A DNA stretch of 47,285 nt. It comes from Anaerolineae bacterium (GTDB lineage Bacteria > Chloroflexota > Anaerolineae > Anaerolineales > Villigracilaceae). Below are positions 33,867 through 42,065 of the stretch, piece by piece. Each line of letters starts with the position of its first letter. The first letter of the stretch is position 1. Location: assembly GCA_018648685.1 (NCBI GenBank), contig JABGQT010000082.1, positions 1-47,285 on the forward strand, written 5' to 3'. Under the pieces are notes generated by a model, which saw only the letters and a program-made list of their open reading frames with translations, made no database searches and was not told where the DNA came from. The translations under genes and the position numbers were made by a program.

Positions 33867-36164
33867 ATGAAAAATACAACCGTAGCCGTTACCATCGAAG
33901 GGTTGCTTGAACAACTCCCTGATTATTATAGACCTTCTGACAAAGAGCTAATTCAACGCGCTTATTATTTGGCTGAGAAGGCACATCGTCCACAAAAGCG
34001 TGCTTCGGGTGAACCTTATGTGATGCACTGCCTGGCTGTTGCATCCATATTGGCTGAGTTGCAAGTCCCACCTGCGGTGGTGGCAGCCGGTTTACTACAT
34101 GATACGGTTGAAGATACAGAAGTCACTTTAGCTGACTTACAACGAGATTTTGGGGGCGAAATCACAAATTTGGTAGATGGGGTCACGAAGTTAACAAACT
34201 TGCCGCGCGTTTCGAAGCAGGAACGGCATTTCTCTGAGATAAAAGATACTGAAACGGAAGCAAGCCAAAACACGTCTGCTGCCGTGAGTCGAGAACAGGT
34301 CAACGGCGAAGATGATTATCCAAAACCTGCGCTTTTGGGACGCACGCCTGATATGGCTTCGGAGACTCTGCGAAAGACTTTCTTGGCAATGGATGATGAC
34401 ATCCGGGTTGTCCTGATTAAGCTGGCAGATCGCCTACACAATATGCGCACTTTGGGTTTCATGCCTGATCACAAACGCAAACGTATTGCCAAACAAACGC
34501 TCGAGATTTTTGCGCCATTGGCGAACAGGATGGGCATTTGGCAAATAAAGTGGGAATTGGAAGACCTTAGTTTTCGTTATACCGAACCCCAAAAATATAA
34601 AGAGATTGCTTCTCACCTGGATTCTCGCAGAGAAATACGTGAAAGGCAAATTAAATCTATGGTCACAGGCTTGGAAAAAATGCTCGCGGGTGAGGGGATA
34701 AAAGCAAAAGTATTTGGACGGCCAAAGCATATTTATTCAATCTATCGCAAGATGATGAGCAAAAATAAACCTTTCGAAATGGTACGGGATGTTCGCGCTG
34801 TTCGTGTTCTTGTTCCCAGCGTGCCTGATTGCTACTCTACACTAGGATTAATTCATACGCATTGGAGACCAATGCCTAACGAATTTGACGACTATATCGC
34901 CGCGCCGAAAGAAAACTTTTACCAATCACTGCACACAGCTGTGATCCACGATGATGGCAGGCCTTTAGAAATTCAGATCCGCACAGAAGAGATGCACGAG
35001 AGCGCAGAATATGGTATCGCCTCGCATTGGCGATATAAAGAGAACGGAAGCGGGCAAAGCTCTTCTTATAATCAACGTATTGATGATATTCGCCGCATGA
35101 TGGAATGGCGCACAGACGTTGAAGATGCAACTGAATTTGTTGAAAGCATGAAAACGGATGTTTTCCAGGATCGCGTCTATATCTTTACCCCAAATGGCGA
35201 TATTATTGACCTCCCTGCCGGCTCTACACCAATTGATTTTGCTTACCATATCCATACTGATGTTGGACATCGCTGTCGGGGCGCAAAAGTAAACGGAAAA
35301 CTTGTCCCGCTTAGCTATGAACTAAAAACCGGCGAACAAGTCAGCATCCTAACAGCAAAGCGCGGCGGCCCCAGTCGAGATTGGCTCAACGCCAATTTAG
35401 GTTTAGTCAAAACGCAACGCGCAAAATCGAAAATGCGCGTTTGGTTCCGCAAACAAGACCGCTCACAAAATATCTCTTACGGACGCTCAATGCTCGAAAA
35501 AGAATTGCAGCGAGTTGGCGTAAAAGAAAAAACCAACTTTGAAAAACTCGCCCGCGAGATAGGTTTTAAGAGCATAGATGATCTCTCACTTGCCTTAGGG
35601 CATGGCGATATATCGATCAACGCCATCATCCCTCAACTTCCCGAAGAAGAGCAGCCAGAAGAGAAAGAGTTCATTCCATCCACATCAAAAGACAGCAGCG
35701 AGACAACTGGGGCAGTCAACGTCGTTGGGATCAAAGGCCTTCTTACAAATGTCGCCAGATGTTGTAACCCTACTGCTGGCGACGAAATTATTGGCTATAT
35801 TACCCGTGGGCGCGGCGCAAGCATTCACCGCAGTGATTGTCCAAATATCCTGCGTACAAATGACAGAGAACGCCTTGTCAAAGTTTCTTGGGGTTCACAA
35901 GAACGCACCTACCCTGTTCCTATTCACGTTACCGCCTTTGACCGCAGCGGCTTATTTGGCGATATTAGCTACGTTCTCTCCAACGACGGCGTAAATATCA
36001 TTGATGCAAATGTCAAAGTAGATAAAGGCATTGCCCAAATCCGCCTCGTCATAGAAGTCATCGACATCAATGAACTCAGTCGTCTTTTAGCACGCATCGA
36101 AAATATCCCCAATGTTCTTGAAGCCCAGAGAAACCGACCTGGATATAAAAAGCCTAGCCAATAG
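33867..36164 (+). CDS. rel: Bifunctional (p)ppGpp synthetase/hydrolase, Rel/SpoT family
   Basis: 765-residue stringent-response enzyme. The HD hydrolase domain has H54, H78-D79 (LLHDTVEDT) and D188 (LADRLHNMRT), so hydrolase activity is expected. The synthetase domain (about 230-390) has GRPKHIYSIYRKM, DVRAVRVLV and AAPKENFYQSLHTAVI. TGS follows (about 430-495: DRVYIFTPNGDIIDLPAGST), and a C-terminal ACT domain (VTAFDRSGLFGDISYVLSND) after a Cys-containing segment (NVARCCNPTAGDEIIGYI). An insertion of about 45 residues, rich in S/T/E/Q, interrupts the HD domain at about 115-162, where most Rel proteins have only a short linker. It is followed by moeA after 7 bases. Confidence 0.95.
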   Translation: MKNTTVAVTIEGLLEQLPDYYRPSDKELIQRAYYLAEKAHRPQKRASGEPYVMHCLAVASILAELQVPPAVVAAGLLHDTVEDTEVTLADLQRDFGGEITNLVDGVTKLTNLPRVSKQERHFSEIKDTETEASQNTSAAVSREQVNGEDDYPKPALLGRTPDMASETLRKTFLAMDDDIRVVLIKLADRLHNMRTLGFMPDHKRKRIAKQTLEIFAPLANRMGIWQIKWELEDLSFRYTEPQKYKEIASHLDSRREIRERQIKSMVTGLEKMLAGEGIKAKVFGRPKHIYSIYRKMMSKNKPFEMVRDVRAVRVLVPSVPDCYSTLGLIHTHWRPMPNEFDDYIAAPKENFYQSLHTAVIHDDGRPLEIQIRTEEMHESAEYGIASHWRYKENGSGQSSSYNQRIDDIRRMMEWRTDVEDATEFVESMKTDVFQDRVYIFTPNGDIIDLPAGSTPIDFAYHIHTDVGHRCRGAKVNGKLVPLSYELKTGEQVSILTAKRGGPSRDWLNANLGLVKTQRAKSKMRVWFRKQDRSQNISYGRSMLEKELQRVGVKEKTNFEKLAREIGFKSIDDLSLALGHGDISINAIIPQLPEEEQPEEKEFIPSTSKDSSETTGAVNVVGIKGLLTNVARCCNPTAGDEIIGYITRGRGASIHRSDCPNILRTNDRERLVKVSWGSQERTYPVPIHVTAFDRSGLFGDISYVLSNDGVNIIDANVKVDKGIAQIRLVIEVIDINELSRLLARIENIPNVLEAQRNRPGYKKPSQ

Positions 36165-36171
36165 AAAAAAC

Positions 36172-37404
36172 ATGACTCTCCTCCCTGTAAAAGATGCCCT
36201 CGAACGCATATTAGACGTCTTTAAAACTCTTCCCGCAATACATATTCCTCTGGATAAATCTGTCGGGCGCATTCTCGCTGAAGATATTAACGCGAAAACA
36301 GATCTACCCATTTTCGACAACTCTTCGATGGATGGATTCGCCCTCCTCGCATCAGATGTGACCCAGGCTGGCTCGGCCACGCTAGTCACCCTCGAGGTTG
36401 TAGACGATATCCCCGCAGGAAAAATGCCCACCAAACATCTACGCAGCGGAGAAGCCGCCCGCATCATGACAGGTGCCCCTCTCCCCCCTGGCGCAGATGC
36501 CGTTGTCCCTGTCGAAGAAACTGATTTTAACGATCGTGCGCCCGGCACAGCACTACCGGAAAAAGTAAAAATTTATAAAGCGGCAAAACTTGGAGCCAAT
36601 ATCCGCAAACGCGGCGACGATATAAGAGAAGGCGCAAGTATTCTCCCGCGTGGACAACGCCTCCGTGCCCAAGACTTGGGGATGCTCGCCATGCTTGGCG
36701 TAGCTCAAGTACCAGTGATCCGCAAACCGCGCGTTGCTCTCCTTTCCAGCGGGGACGAGCTTACACCCATAGGAGAATCGCTTTCTGCAGGAAAGATCTA
36801 CGATGTTAATTCCTATACTCTGCGCGCTCTTCTCGAATCGGCTGGCTGCGAGATCATTCCCCTCGGCGTGGCTTCAGATACTCCAGAGTCTGTTCGATTG
36901 GCACTAGAAAAGGCAAAAGGAGCTGACCTGATTCTCTCCTCAGCTGGGGTCAGCATGGGATCCTTCGACTTTATCAAGGCAATCATCGAAGAAGAGGGAA
37001 ACTTAAATTTCTGGCGGATCAATATGCGCCCAGGAAAACCGCTCACTTTTGGAGAGTATCAAAATATCCCCTTTATTGGCTTGGCAGGAAATCCCGTTTC
37101 GGCATTTGTGGGCTTTATAGTTTTTGTTCTGCCCGTCATCGAAAAAATGCTCGGGAGCACCGACCCAACCCAAAACCACGTGCGAGTTCGGCTGGCAGAA
37201 CCACTCCAATCTGATGGCAGAGAAAGTTATCTTCGTGCTCATACCTATAGAAAAAATGGGCACCTCTACGCAAAACTGACAGGACACCAGGGTTCTGGAA
37301 ATCTCTTCTCAATGGTGCAAGCAAACGCTTTACTCATTATTCCCGCGGGAGTAAAATCTTTACCTGCAGAAACAGAAATAAAGGCTTGGCTTTTAGATAG
37401 CTAA
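36172..37404 (+). CDS. moeA: Molybdopterin molybdenumtransferase
   Basis: 410-residue MoeA/gephyrin-E family enzyme that inserts molybdate into adenylated molybdopterin. Seen are VGRILAEDINAKTDLPIFDN, SSMDGFALLASD, MTGAPLPPGADAVVPVEET, LLSSGDELTPIGE, SAGVSMGSFDF and the C-terminal GNPVSAFVGFIVFVLP. The ATG at 36172 (MTLLPVKDALE) was preferred to an in-frame start at 36112 lying inside rel. It is probably co-transcribed with rel, an unusual pairing. No other molybdenum-cofactor gene is in the window. Confidence 0.93.
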   Translation: MTLLPVKDALERILDVFKTLPAIHIPLDKSVGRILAEDINAKTDLPIFDNSSMDGFALLASDVTQAGSATLVTLEVVDDIPAGKMPTKHLRSGEAARIMTGAPLPPGADAVVPVEETDFNDRAPGTALPEKVKIYKAAKLGANIRKRGDDIREGASILPRGQRLRAQDLGMLAMLGVAQVPVIRKPRVALLSSGDELTPIGESLSAGKIYDVNSYTLRALLESAGCEIIPLGVASDTPESVRLALEKAKGADLILSSAGVSMGSFDFIKAIIEEEGNLNFWRINMRPGKPLTFGEYQNIPFIGLAGNPVSAFVGFIVFVLPVIEKMLGSTDPTQNHVRVRLAEPLQSDGRESYLRAHTYRKNGHLYAKLTGHQGSGNLFSMVQANALLIIPAGVKSLPAETEIKAWLLDS

Positions 37405-37478
37405 AAGGTATGATGTAAAAAACGGCAGTTTAAAAACACCAAGGCTTCCATTCAAACGATCAAGGAAAAACATTGAAC

Positions 37479-37904
37479 ATGAAGAAATACAATATCTATG
37501 CTCTAATTGCCGCAATTATCGGCGCACTCGACTCGACCTATCTGGCCTGGATCAAGCTCTCGCATAACGAAACACTCTGTGCCCCAGGACTGGGCGACTG
37601 CTTTACCGTGAACACCAGCCGCTACGCTGAACTTTTTGGTATTCCTATTGCGCTTTTTGGTTTAGCAACTTATGTAGCCATTATCGCCATCCTCCTTTTC
37701 GAAAACCGCATTGATTTTCTGAAAGAAAATGGCACCTTAGCCCTCTTTGGAATCGGTCTCGTCGGCGTATTATATTCTGCCTACCTATCTTATCTTGAAG
37801 AGTTCGTACTCCACGCCTGGTGCCCTTACTGCATCCTTTCAGCAATAACGATCACTATTGTTTTTATCGTTTCAATTATCCGGTTGAAAAAAGAAGGAAT
37901 TTAA
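37479..37904 (+). CDS. Vitamin K epoxide reductase (VKOR) family protein
   Basis: 141-residue membrane protein with four or five hydrophobic segments. The VKOR cysteines are all present: the loop pair C34 and C41 (LCAPGLGDCFTV), and the active-site CPYC near the end of the third long helix (HAWCPYCILSAI). The loop motif TSRYAELFGIPIALFGL is also typical. Bacterial VKOR reoxidises a DsbA-like thiol oxidase using quinone, helping form disulfides outside the cytoplasm. There is no fused thioredoxin domain, so a separate partner is expected. Starts: ATG 37479 or TTG 37473; aaggaa at 37463-37468 sits well for either. It may serve the Cys-rich exported proteins in this region. Confidence 0.9.
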   Translation: MKKYNIYALIAAIIGALDSTYLAWIKLSHNETLCAPGLGDCFTVNTSRYAELFGIPIALFGLATYVAIIAILLFENRIDFLKENGTLALFGIGLVGVLYSAYLSYLEEFVLHAWCPYCILSAITITIVFIVSIIRLKKEGI

Positions 37905-37921
37905 AAGAAAAGGAGGTCTCT

Positions 37922-38155
37922 ATGCCGCGCGTTCGTTGTCTGTACTTCAATTGCCTATATCTTGACGATGATATTTGCACAGCTTCTACTGTTGAGATCG
38001 ACCCCGACATTGGTTGCACAACATACGCGCAAAGCGCAAGTGATCTCCTTAGCGAAAGTGATGATTATGACGATTGGGATTCGGAAGATATTGACATGGA
38101 AATGGTTGACGAAGTGGAAATGGAAGACGATGACCGAGATTGGCTCAACGATTAG
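37922..38155 (+). CDS. Small acidic DUF1540-like four-cysteine protein
   Basis: 77 residues. The N-terminal half has four cysteines spaced C6-x4-C11-x7-C19-x12-C32 in VRCLYFNCLYLDDDICTAS and IGCTTY. This matches the layout of DUF1540 domains (C....C.......CtA..I.v....C.t), which probably bind a metal. The C-terminal half is an extremely acidic tail (DDYDDWDSEDIDMEMVDEV). The ATG at 37922 has a strong aaaggagg site 9 bases upstream, which decides the start against an in-frame extension to 37820 inside the VKOR gene. It is 17 bases after the VKOR gene and probably co-transcribed. Confidence 0.8.
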   Translation: MPRVRCLYFNCLYLDDDICTASTVEIDPDIGCTTYAQSASDLLSESDDYDDWDSEDIDMEMVDEVEMEDDDRDWLND

Positions 38156-38198
38156 CCTCCTTTAGCATAAAGTTAAAATAAAAAACATCTCTAATATA

Positions 38199-38238
38199 AA
38201 AGCGGATGCCAAAGTTTTAAACCTTTGGCATCCGCTTT
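38199..38238. terminator. Bidirectional terminator between the DUF1540-like gene and the CCA enzyme gene
   Basis: A 16-bp perfect stem, aaagcggatgccaaag (38199-38214) with ctttggcatccgcttt (38223-38238), with an 8-base loop between convergent genes. An A/T tract lies on each side. Confidence 0.88.
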
Positions 38239-38261
38239 ATTTAAAGGGTCACACTACTTTC

Positions 38262-39953
38262 TTATTTATTCTCTTTCAGCCACTTCTTTCCGAAAGCTAA
38301 AGCATCACTCTTTTTAGCAACCTCGCCAATCGCCTGACCTTCACGGATCGCTTCCAATAACTTCCCTACAATTGGGCTAGGACGCAATTCAAATGCCTCC
38401 ATAACTTCGTGTCCATCTAAGTAACTTGGTGGTTTTACTGTCTCTGTTGGGCGCTCCCAATAATTTTCCAATAAAAGACGAGCTACATCCAGTTCCGCTT
38501 TCCACAAATCTTCGGGCAAAGAATGTTCGTAAGTCGCACGCAAATCTGCGAGGGATAGCAGAATAATATCTACGCCAGCTTCACGTGTATCTCTGAAAAA
38601 ACGATAAATTGCTCGACGGGATGGATTGCCGCTTCGCTCTTGCCCCTCGGCATGCTCACGTTGCTCAAGCATTCTCCGCGCCATATCGTGGATGCGCAAA
38701 TGTCCCCGAACGATCCGCTTCAGCCGGTCAATTTCATCGTTGCTCAGATGCAATTTTCGTGCCCGCTCGGCGACCACTTTCCCCCCTTCAACTTCATGCC
38801 CCAAAAAGCGAATTCTGCCATCATCGTCAGTTTTACTTGTTACAGGCTTTGCCACATCGTGATAAAGTGCGGCAAGAAAAAGCAAAGCATATAAAGAGCG
38901 GTCTGTCGTCAAATTCTCAGCAAAATGTTTCGCGAATTGCTCACGATAACGACCCAGTTTGAGTACCAATAAACCATTATGAAACTCAGCCGCTTTCGAA
39001 GAATCATATTCTGGTGAAAGTGCAGCAAGCATGGATTCAAGATGGCGCATCGTGCTAAGCGTATGCGCCCAGACATCGTTCACATGCGGTGCAGATTGTT
39101 TGATTCCCTTTAGAACAGCCAACTCTGACAGAAACTCAGGAAGAACGCCGAGCATCTCTAGCGCACGCAATGCGGTAGCAGGCTGCTCCCCTTCCAAAAT
39201 TTTAAAAAACTCATCTCTTTGGCGCTCGACGGATGTTTCAGACAGACCAGCTACCGCCTCTTTCATCGCAGTTCTCGTTTCGGGCAAAATTTTGAAGCCA
39301 AAATTAGCCGCTAAGCGTACTGCTCGCAAAACACGAACGGGATCATCGCTCAGACTTGTTGGTGAGCAAGTACGCAATTCTTTAGACCGCAAATCTGCCG
39401 CGCCACCAAGGGGATCATGGAGTTTCTGGCTACGCGCATCTAACGCGATGGCGTTAAGCGTAAAATCTCTCCCACGCAGGTCTTCTTCGAGGTTTTCGCC
39501 ACGAAAAGCTGCAAAATCAAGTACATCGCGCGCTCCGTCTTCATGAATGAGAACAAGACGCGCCGCCCCGCGTTCACCATCGAGGGGGTAATAGGCTGCA
39601 CCGATCTTATTCGCTATTTGGCGGGCAACTTTTAGGGCCTCGACAGGCTTATTAAGCGTTGGCAATCCAAAATCAAGGTCGTGGCTGACGCGTCCAAGCA
39701 GCATATCGCGGACAGCTCCTCCAATTAAATATAAGGGTTGATCTGCGGGGAGGGCATCCACCACATCCGATAAAAGGGGTGGGAGAGAAAGAGGGAGTGG
39801 CATATAAATGATTTCTGGCTTTTCTTTATGACGAGATTTTTTGACCGCATGGCGAGCTTGTTCGGGCGTACCGCCATGTGCAATAATTTTTTGACGCACA
39901 CGCGCCACCCAACGTCCGGCATAGGGAGAGTTGGGCGGCGGTGACTTGGTCAT
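38262..39953 (-). CDS. cca: CCA tRNA nucleotidyltransferase / poly(A) polymerase family protein with HD domain and DUF5678-like N-terminus
   Basis: 563 residues. Class II nucleotidyltransferase core: IGGAVRDMLLG (about 77-87), the catalytic HDLDFGLP, EEDLRGRDFTLNAIALD, DDPVRVLRAVRLAANF. An HD domain follows (LAALYHDVAKPVTSK, FLGHEVEGG). It adds or repairs CCA ends of tRNA; a poly(A)-polymerase role is also possible. The first about 50 residues are an extra piece, GRWVARVRQKIIAHGGTPEQ then AVKKSRHKEKPEIIYMPLP, which resembles the small DUF5678 domain. A start at Met51 would remove it, but the resemblance and the 3-base spacing to the hpt stop favour 39953. Third gene after tdk and hpt. Confidence 0.88.
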   Translation of the reverse strand: MTKSPPPNSPYAGRWVARVRQKIIAHGGTPEQARHAVKKSRHKEKPEIIYMPLPLSLPPLLSDVVDALPADQPLYLIGGAVRDMLLGRVSHDLDFGLPTLNKPVEALKVARQIANKIGAAYYPLDGERGAARLVLIHEDGARDVLDFAAFRGENLEEDLRGRDFTLNAIALDARSQKLHDPLGGAADLRSKELRTCSPTSLSDDPVRVLRAVRLAANFGFKILPETRTAMKEAVAGLSETSVERQRDEFFKILEGEQPATALRALEMLGVLPEFLSELAVLKGIKQSAPHVNDVWAHTLSTMRHLESMLAALSPEYDSSKAAEFHNGLLVLKLGRYREQFAKHFAENLTTDRSLYALLFLAALYHDVAKPVTSKTDDDGRIRFLGHEVEGGKVVAERARKLHLSNDEIDRLKRIVRGHLRIHDMARRMLEQREHAEGQERSGNPSRRAIYRFFRDTREAGVDIILLSLADLRATYEHSLPEDLWKAELDVARLLLENYWERPTETVKPPSYLDGHEVMEAFELRPSPIVGKLLEAIREGQAIGEVAKKSDALAFGKKWLKENK

Positions 39954-39956
39954 TTT

Positions 39957-40517
39957 TTAGTCTTCAGGCTGATATTTATCGAGATCAACAACACCAACAA
40001 AAGGTAGACCGCGGAAGTATTCATCAATATCTAGCCCGTAGCCAAAGACGAATTTATCTTCGATGTCAAACCCACAATATTTGATGGGAACATCCACTTC
40101 ACGGCGGGAGGCTTTGTCGAGCAAGGTGCATACTTCGAGGGAAGCAGGTTTTTGAACCTCGAGCTTCTCGATAACCGAAGCGAGGGTGTGTCCGCTGTCG
40201 ATAATATCTTCAACAAGAAGAACGTGCTTGTCTTTGATATTTGTTTGAAGGTCATAGGTGATGCGCACATTGCCAGTTGATTCGCGCGCACCTAAGCCAT
40301 AGGAAGAAATACCCATGAATTCGACAACGTGGGGAATATCTATTCTCTTCATCAGGTCAACGGTAAAAAAGACACCGCCGCGCAAAATGCAAACAAGAAG
40401 CAATTCTTTGCCTTCATAATCTTTGCTGATCTTTTCGCCCAACTCTGCGATACGTTCTTGCAACTCATCTCTGTCTATGAGAATTTCTGCAAGGAAGTTT
40501 TTATAATCTTCAACCAT
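39957..40517 (-). CDS. hpt: Hypoxanthine(-guanine) phosphoribosyltransferase
   Basis: 186-residue purine-salvage enzyme making IMP/GMP from the base and PRPP. The PRPP loop is LLVEDIIDSGHTLASV, and the N-terminal ILRGGVFFTVDLMKRI and the flexible-loop SSYGLGARESTGNVRI are typical. The C-terminal FVFGYGLDIDEYFRGLPFVG is the family end signature. taggagg precedes the ATG, 11 bases after the tdk stop. It sits in a nucleotide-salvage/tRNA-end operon. Confidence 0.95.
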   Translation of the reverse strand: MVEDYKNFLAEILIDRDELQERIAELGEKISKDYEGKELLLVCILRGGVFFTVDLMKRIDIPHVVEFMGISSYGLGARESTGNVRITYDLQTNIKDKHVLLVEDIIDSGHTLASVIEKLEVQKPASLEVCTLLDKASRREVDVPIKYCGFDIEDKFVFGYGLDIDEYFRGLPFVGVVDLDKYQPED

Positions 40518-40528
40518 TTTTTCTCCTC

Positions 40529-41098
40529 CTAACGTGGTACTTTGTGGTGTTCGCGGCAGCGCGCTTCATAGAGTTCGTCTGCCCCAACGATCACAACCGG
40601 GTCATCATATTTGGCAGGCTCTCCGTTCACAAGCCGTTGTGTTCGGCTGGCATCATCTCCGCAGACAACGCAGATGGCACGCAACTTTCGTACTTTTTCA
40701 GCTTTTGCCATGAGCGCAGGTATGGGACCAAAAGGCTCAGCGCGAAAATCTGTATCTAGCCCTGCGACAATAACGCGCAAACCACTTTCGGCGAGTTTTG
40801 TAGCAACACTAATGATGCCTTCATCAAAAAACTGTGCTTCGTCTATCGCAATAACGGTAGCATCTTCTTCAAGGCGGTTTAGAATTTCACTGCTGTTTTC
40901 AACAGGCAGCGCATCAAATTGCGCCCCAGCATGAGAAGTTACCTTTTCAACAGCATAACGAATATCAATAGCGGGCTTGAAAACTTGAATTTTCTGTTTT
41001 GCGATCGTAGCGCGGCGCAAACGGCGAATTAATTCATCCGTTTTGCCGCAAAACATTGAGCCTGTGATGACTTCAATGGATCCATTATTATGCTTCAT
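40529..41098 (-). CDS. tdk: Thymidine kinase (type II)
   Basis: 189-residue thymidine kinase. The P-loop is GSMFCGKT (13-20), the catalytic Glu is in [11 protein letters not shown], and the lasso region and zinc-binding cysteines are in [14 protein letters not shown] and ARCREHHK. It phosphorylates thymidine or deoxyuridine for dTTP salvage. caaggagtagc precedes the ATG. It is the first gene of tdk-hpt-cca; the 15-bp inverted-repeat element at 41146-41203 lies about 50 bases upstream of its start. Confidence 0.95.
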   Translation of the reverse strand: MKHNNGSIEVITGSMFCGKTDELIRRLRRATIAKQKIQVFKPAIDIRYAVEKVTSHAGAQFDALPVENSSEILNRLEEDATVIAIDEAQFFDEGIISVATKLAESGLRVIVAGLDTDFRAEPFGPIPALMAKAEKVRKLRAICVVCGDDASRTQRLVNGEPAKYDDPVVIVGADELYEARCREHHKVPR

Positions 41099-41145
41099 GC
41101 TACTCCTTGAATAATGCCTGAATAAACAAGTAAAAGATTTGAAAA

Positions 41146-41203
41146 AACCTTGCGAGAGTTTTCCTTCCGAAGCGTTGAACTCAAAATCAACTCTCGCAAG
41201 GTT
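41146..41203. repeat. Inverted-repeat element, copy 2 (15-bp arms aaccttgcgagagtt)
   Basis: aaccttgcgagagtt (41146-41160) and aactctcgcaaggtt (41189-41203) flank a 28-base loop. The arms are identical to those at 12069-12127, while the loops differ but keep a tcctt start. It lies between rpmE and tdk. Confidence 0.75.
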
Positions 41204-41242
41204 AATTTATGGGCAATCTATATAACCCGTCCTATAACATAA

Positions 41243-41272
41243 AATGGGCAGATGCAAAAGCCTCTGCCCATT
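41243..41272 (-). terminator. Terminator after rpmE
   Basis: On the minus strand aatgggcaga (41272-41263) pairs with tctgcccatt (41252-41243), followed by a short T tract. It ends the rplU-rpmA-rpmE operon, 38 bases after the rpmE stop. Confidence 0.75.
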
Positions 41273-41309
41273 AAGTGTACCTGAGTTTATATTTAGTGCA
41301 AGCCTTGTC

Positions 41310-41777
41310 TTACTCGTCGGCTTCGGGAAGATCGTATCCCATTGTGCGCAACGCTTTTTTCGCGTCAATTAATGATTTTTGACCAAAGCCAGAAATTGCA
41401 AGCAATTCTTTTTCGCCTTCAGCGTATTTAGCCATAAAATCACCAACATTAGTAATGCCAGCTTTCAACAAAGAATCGTTCGCTCTTTTGCTCAGCCCTA
41501 ACTCGTCAATGGATCGAGTCGGGGAAACAAGTGCTTGCTCCTTTGCTGTTTTTTCCTGGACATATTCTTCGCGAGCCTGCAAACGTTTGTAGAAGCGATC
41601 AACTTGACCTTCGGTATCGACAATTCGCTGCAAATCGCCTGTATAAAAAGGATGACAATTGGAACAAATTTCAGTCTTGATTTCAGGCTGGGTAGAACCG
41701 GTCTTCCAAGTGTTTCCGCAAGCAGCGCAAGTCACAGTGGATTCCGAAAAATATTTGGGGTGAATCTTGGGTTTCAT
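41310..41777 (-). CDS. rpmE: Ribosomal protein L31 fused to an RNAP alpha-CTD-like helix-hairpin-helix domain
   Basis: 155 residues, about twice the usual L31 length (66-80). The N-terminal part is a zinc-type L31: [11 protein letters not shown]17-x2-C20 (TCAACGNTW), C38-x2-C41 ([15 protein letters not shown]) and VDRFYKRL. After a charged linker, residues 89-150 ([48 protein letters not shown]) line up with the C-terminal domain of the RNA polymerase alpha subunit. By eye, the positions of E. coli alpha R265, G296, K298 and S299 correspond to R98, G132, K134 and S135, while N268 is Asp. aaaggaaag precedes the ATG. It is the third gene of rplU-rpmA-rpmE, with a terminator downstream. Confidence 0.93.
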   Translation of the reverse strand: MKPKIHPKYFSESTVTCAACGNTWKTGSTQPEIKTEICSNCHPFYTGDLQRIVDTEGQVDRFYKRLQAREEYVQEKTAKEQALVSPTRSIDELGLSKRANDSLLKAGITNVGDFMAKYAEGEKELLAISGFGQKSLIDAKKALRTMGYDLPEADE

Positions 41778-41798
41778 TTTCTTTCCTTTTTGTCCGAC

Positions 41799-42056
41799 CT
41801 AGCTCTCAAGTGGAACAACATTAATGCGCTTGCGTCCACGGGTAATATCAAACATCACTGTACCTTCGATAACAGCGAAAATTGTATGATCTTTGCCCAG
41901 CCCAACGTTTTTTCCGGGTTTAATGCGTGTGCCACGTTGACGAACCAAGATATTGCCAGAGATCACATGCTCGCCTGCATAGCGTTTTACGCCCAGACGT
42001 TTTGATTTACTATCGCGACCATTACTAGTGGAACCGCCACCTGTTTTATGTGCCAT
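41799..42056 (-). CDS. rpmA: 50S ribosomal protein L27
   Basis: 85-residue large-subunit protein whose N-terminus reaches the peptidyl-transferase centre. The start [20 protein letters not shown] is the classic mature N-terminus, with no cleavable Firmicutes-type leader. [20 protein letters not shown] and [10 protein letters not shown] follow. ttaggagtaaatc precedes the ATG, 9 bases after the rplU stop. Confidence 0.97.
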   Translation of the reverse strand: MAHKTGGGSTSNGRDSKSKRLGVKRYAGEHVISGNILVRQRGTRIKPGKNVGLGKDHTIFAVIEGTVMFDITRGRKRINVVPLES

Positions 42057-42065
42057 GATTTACTC

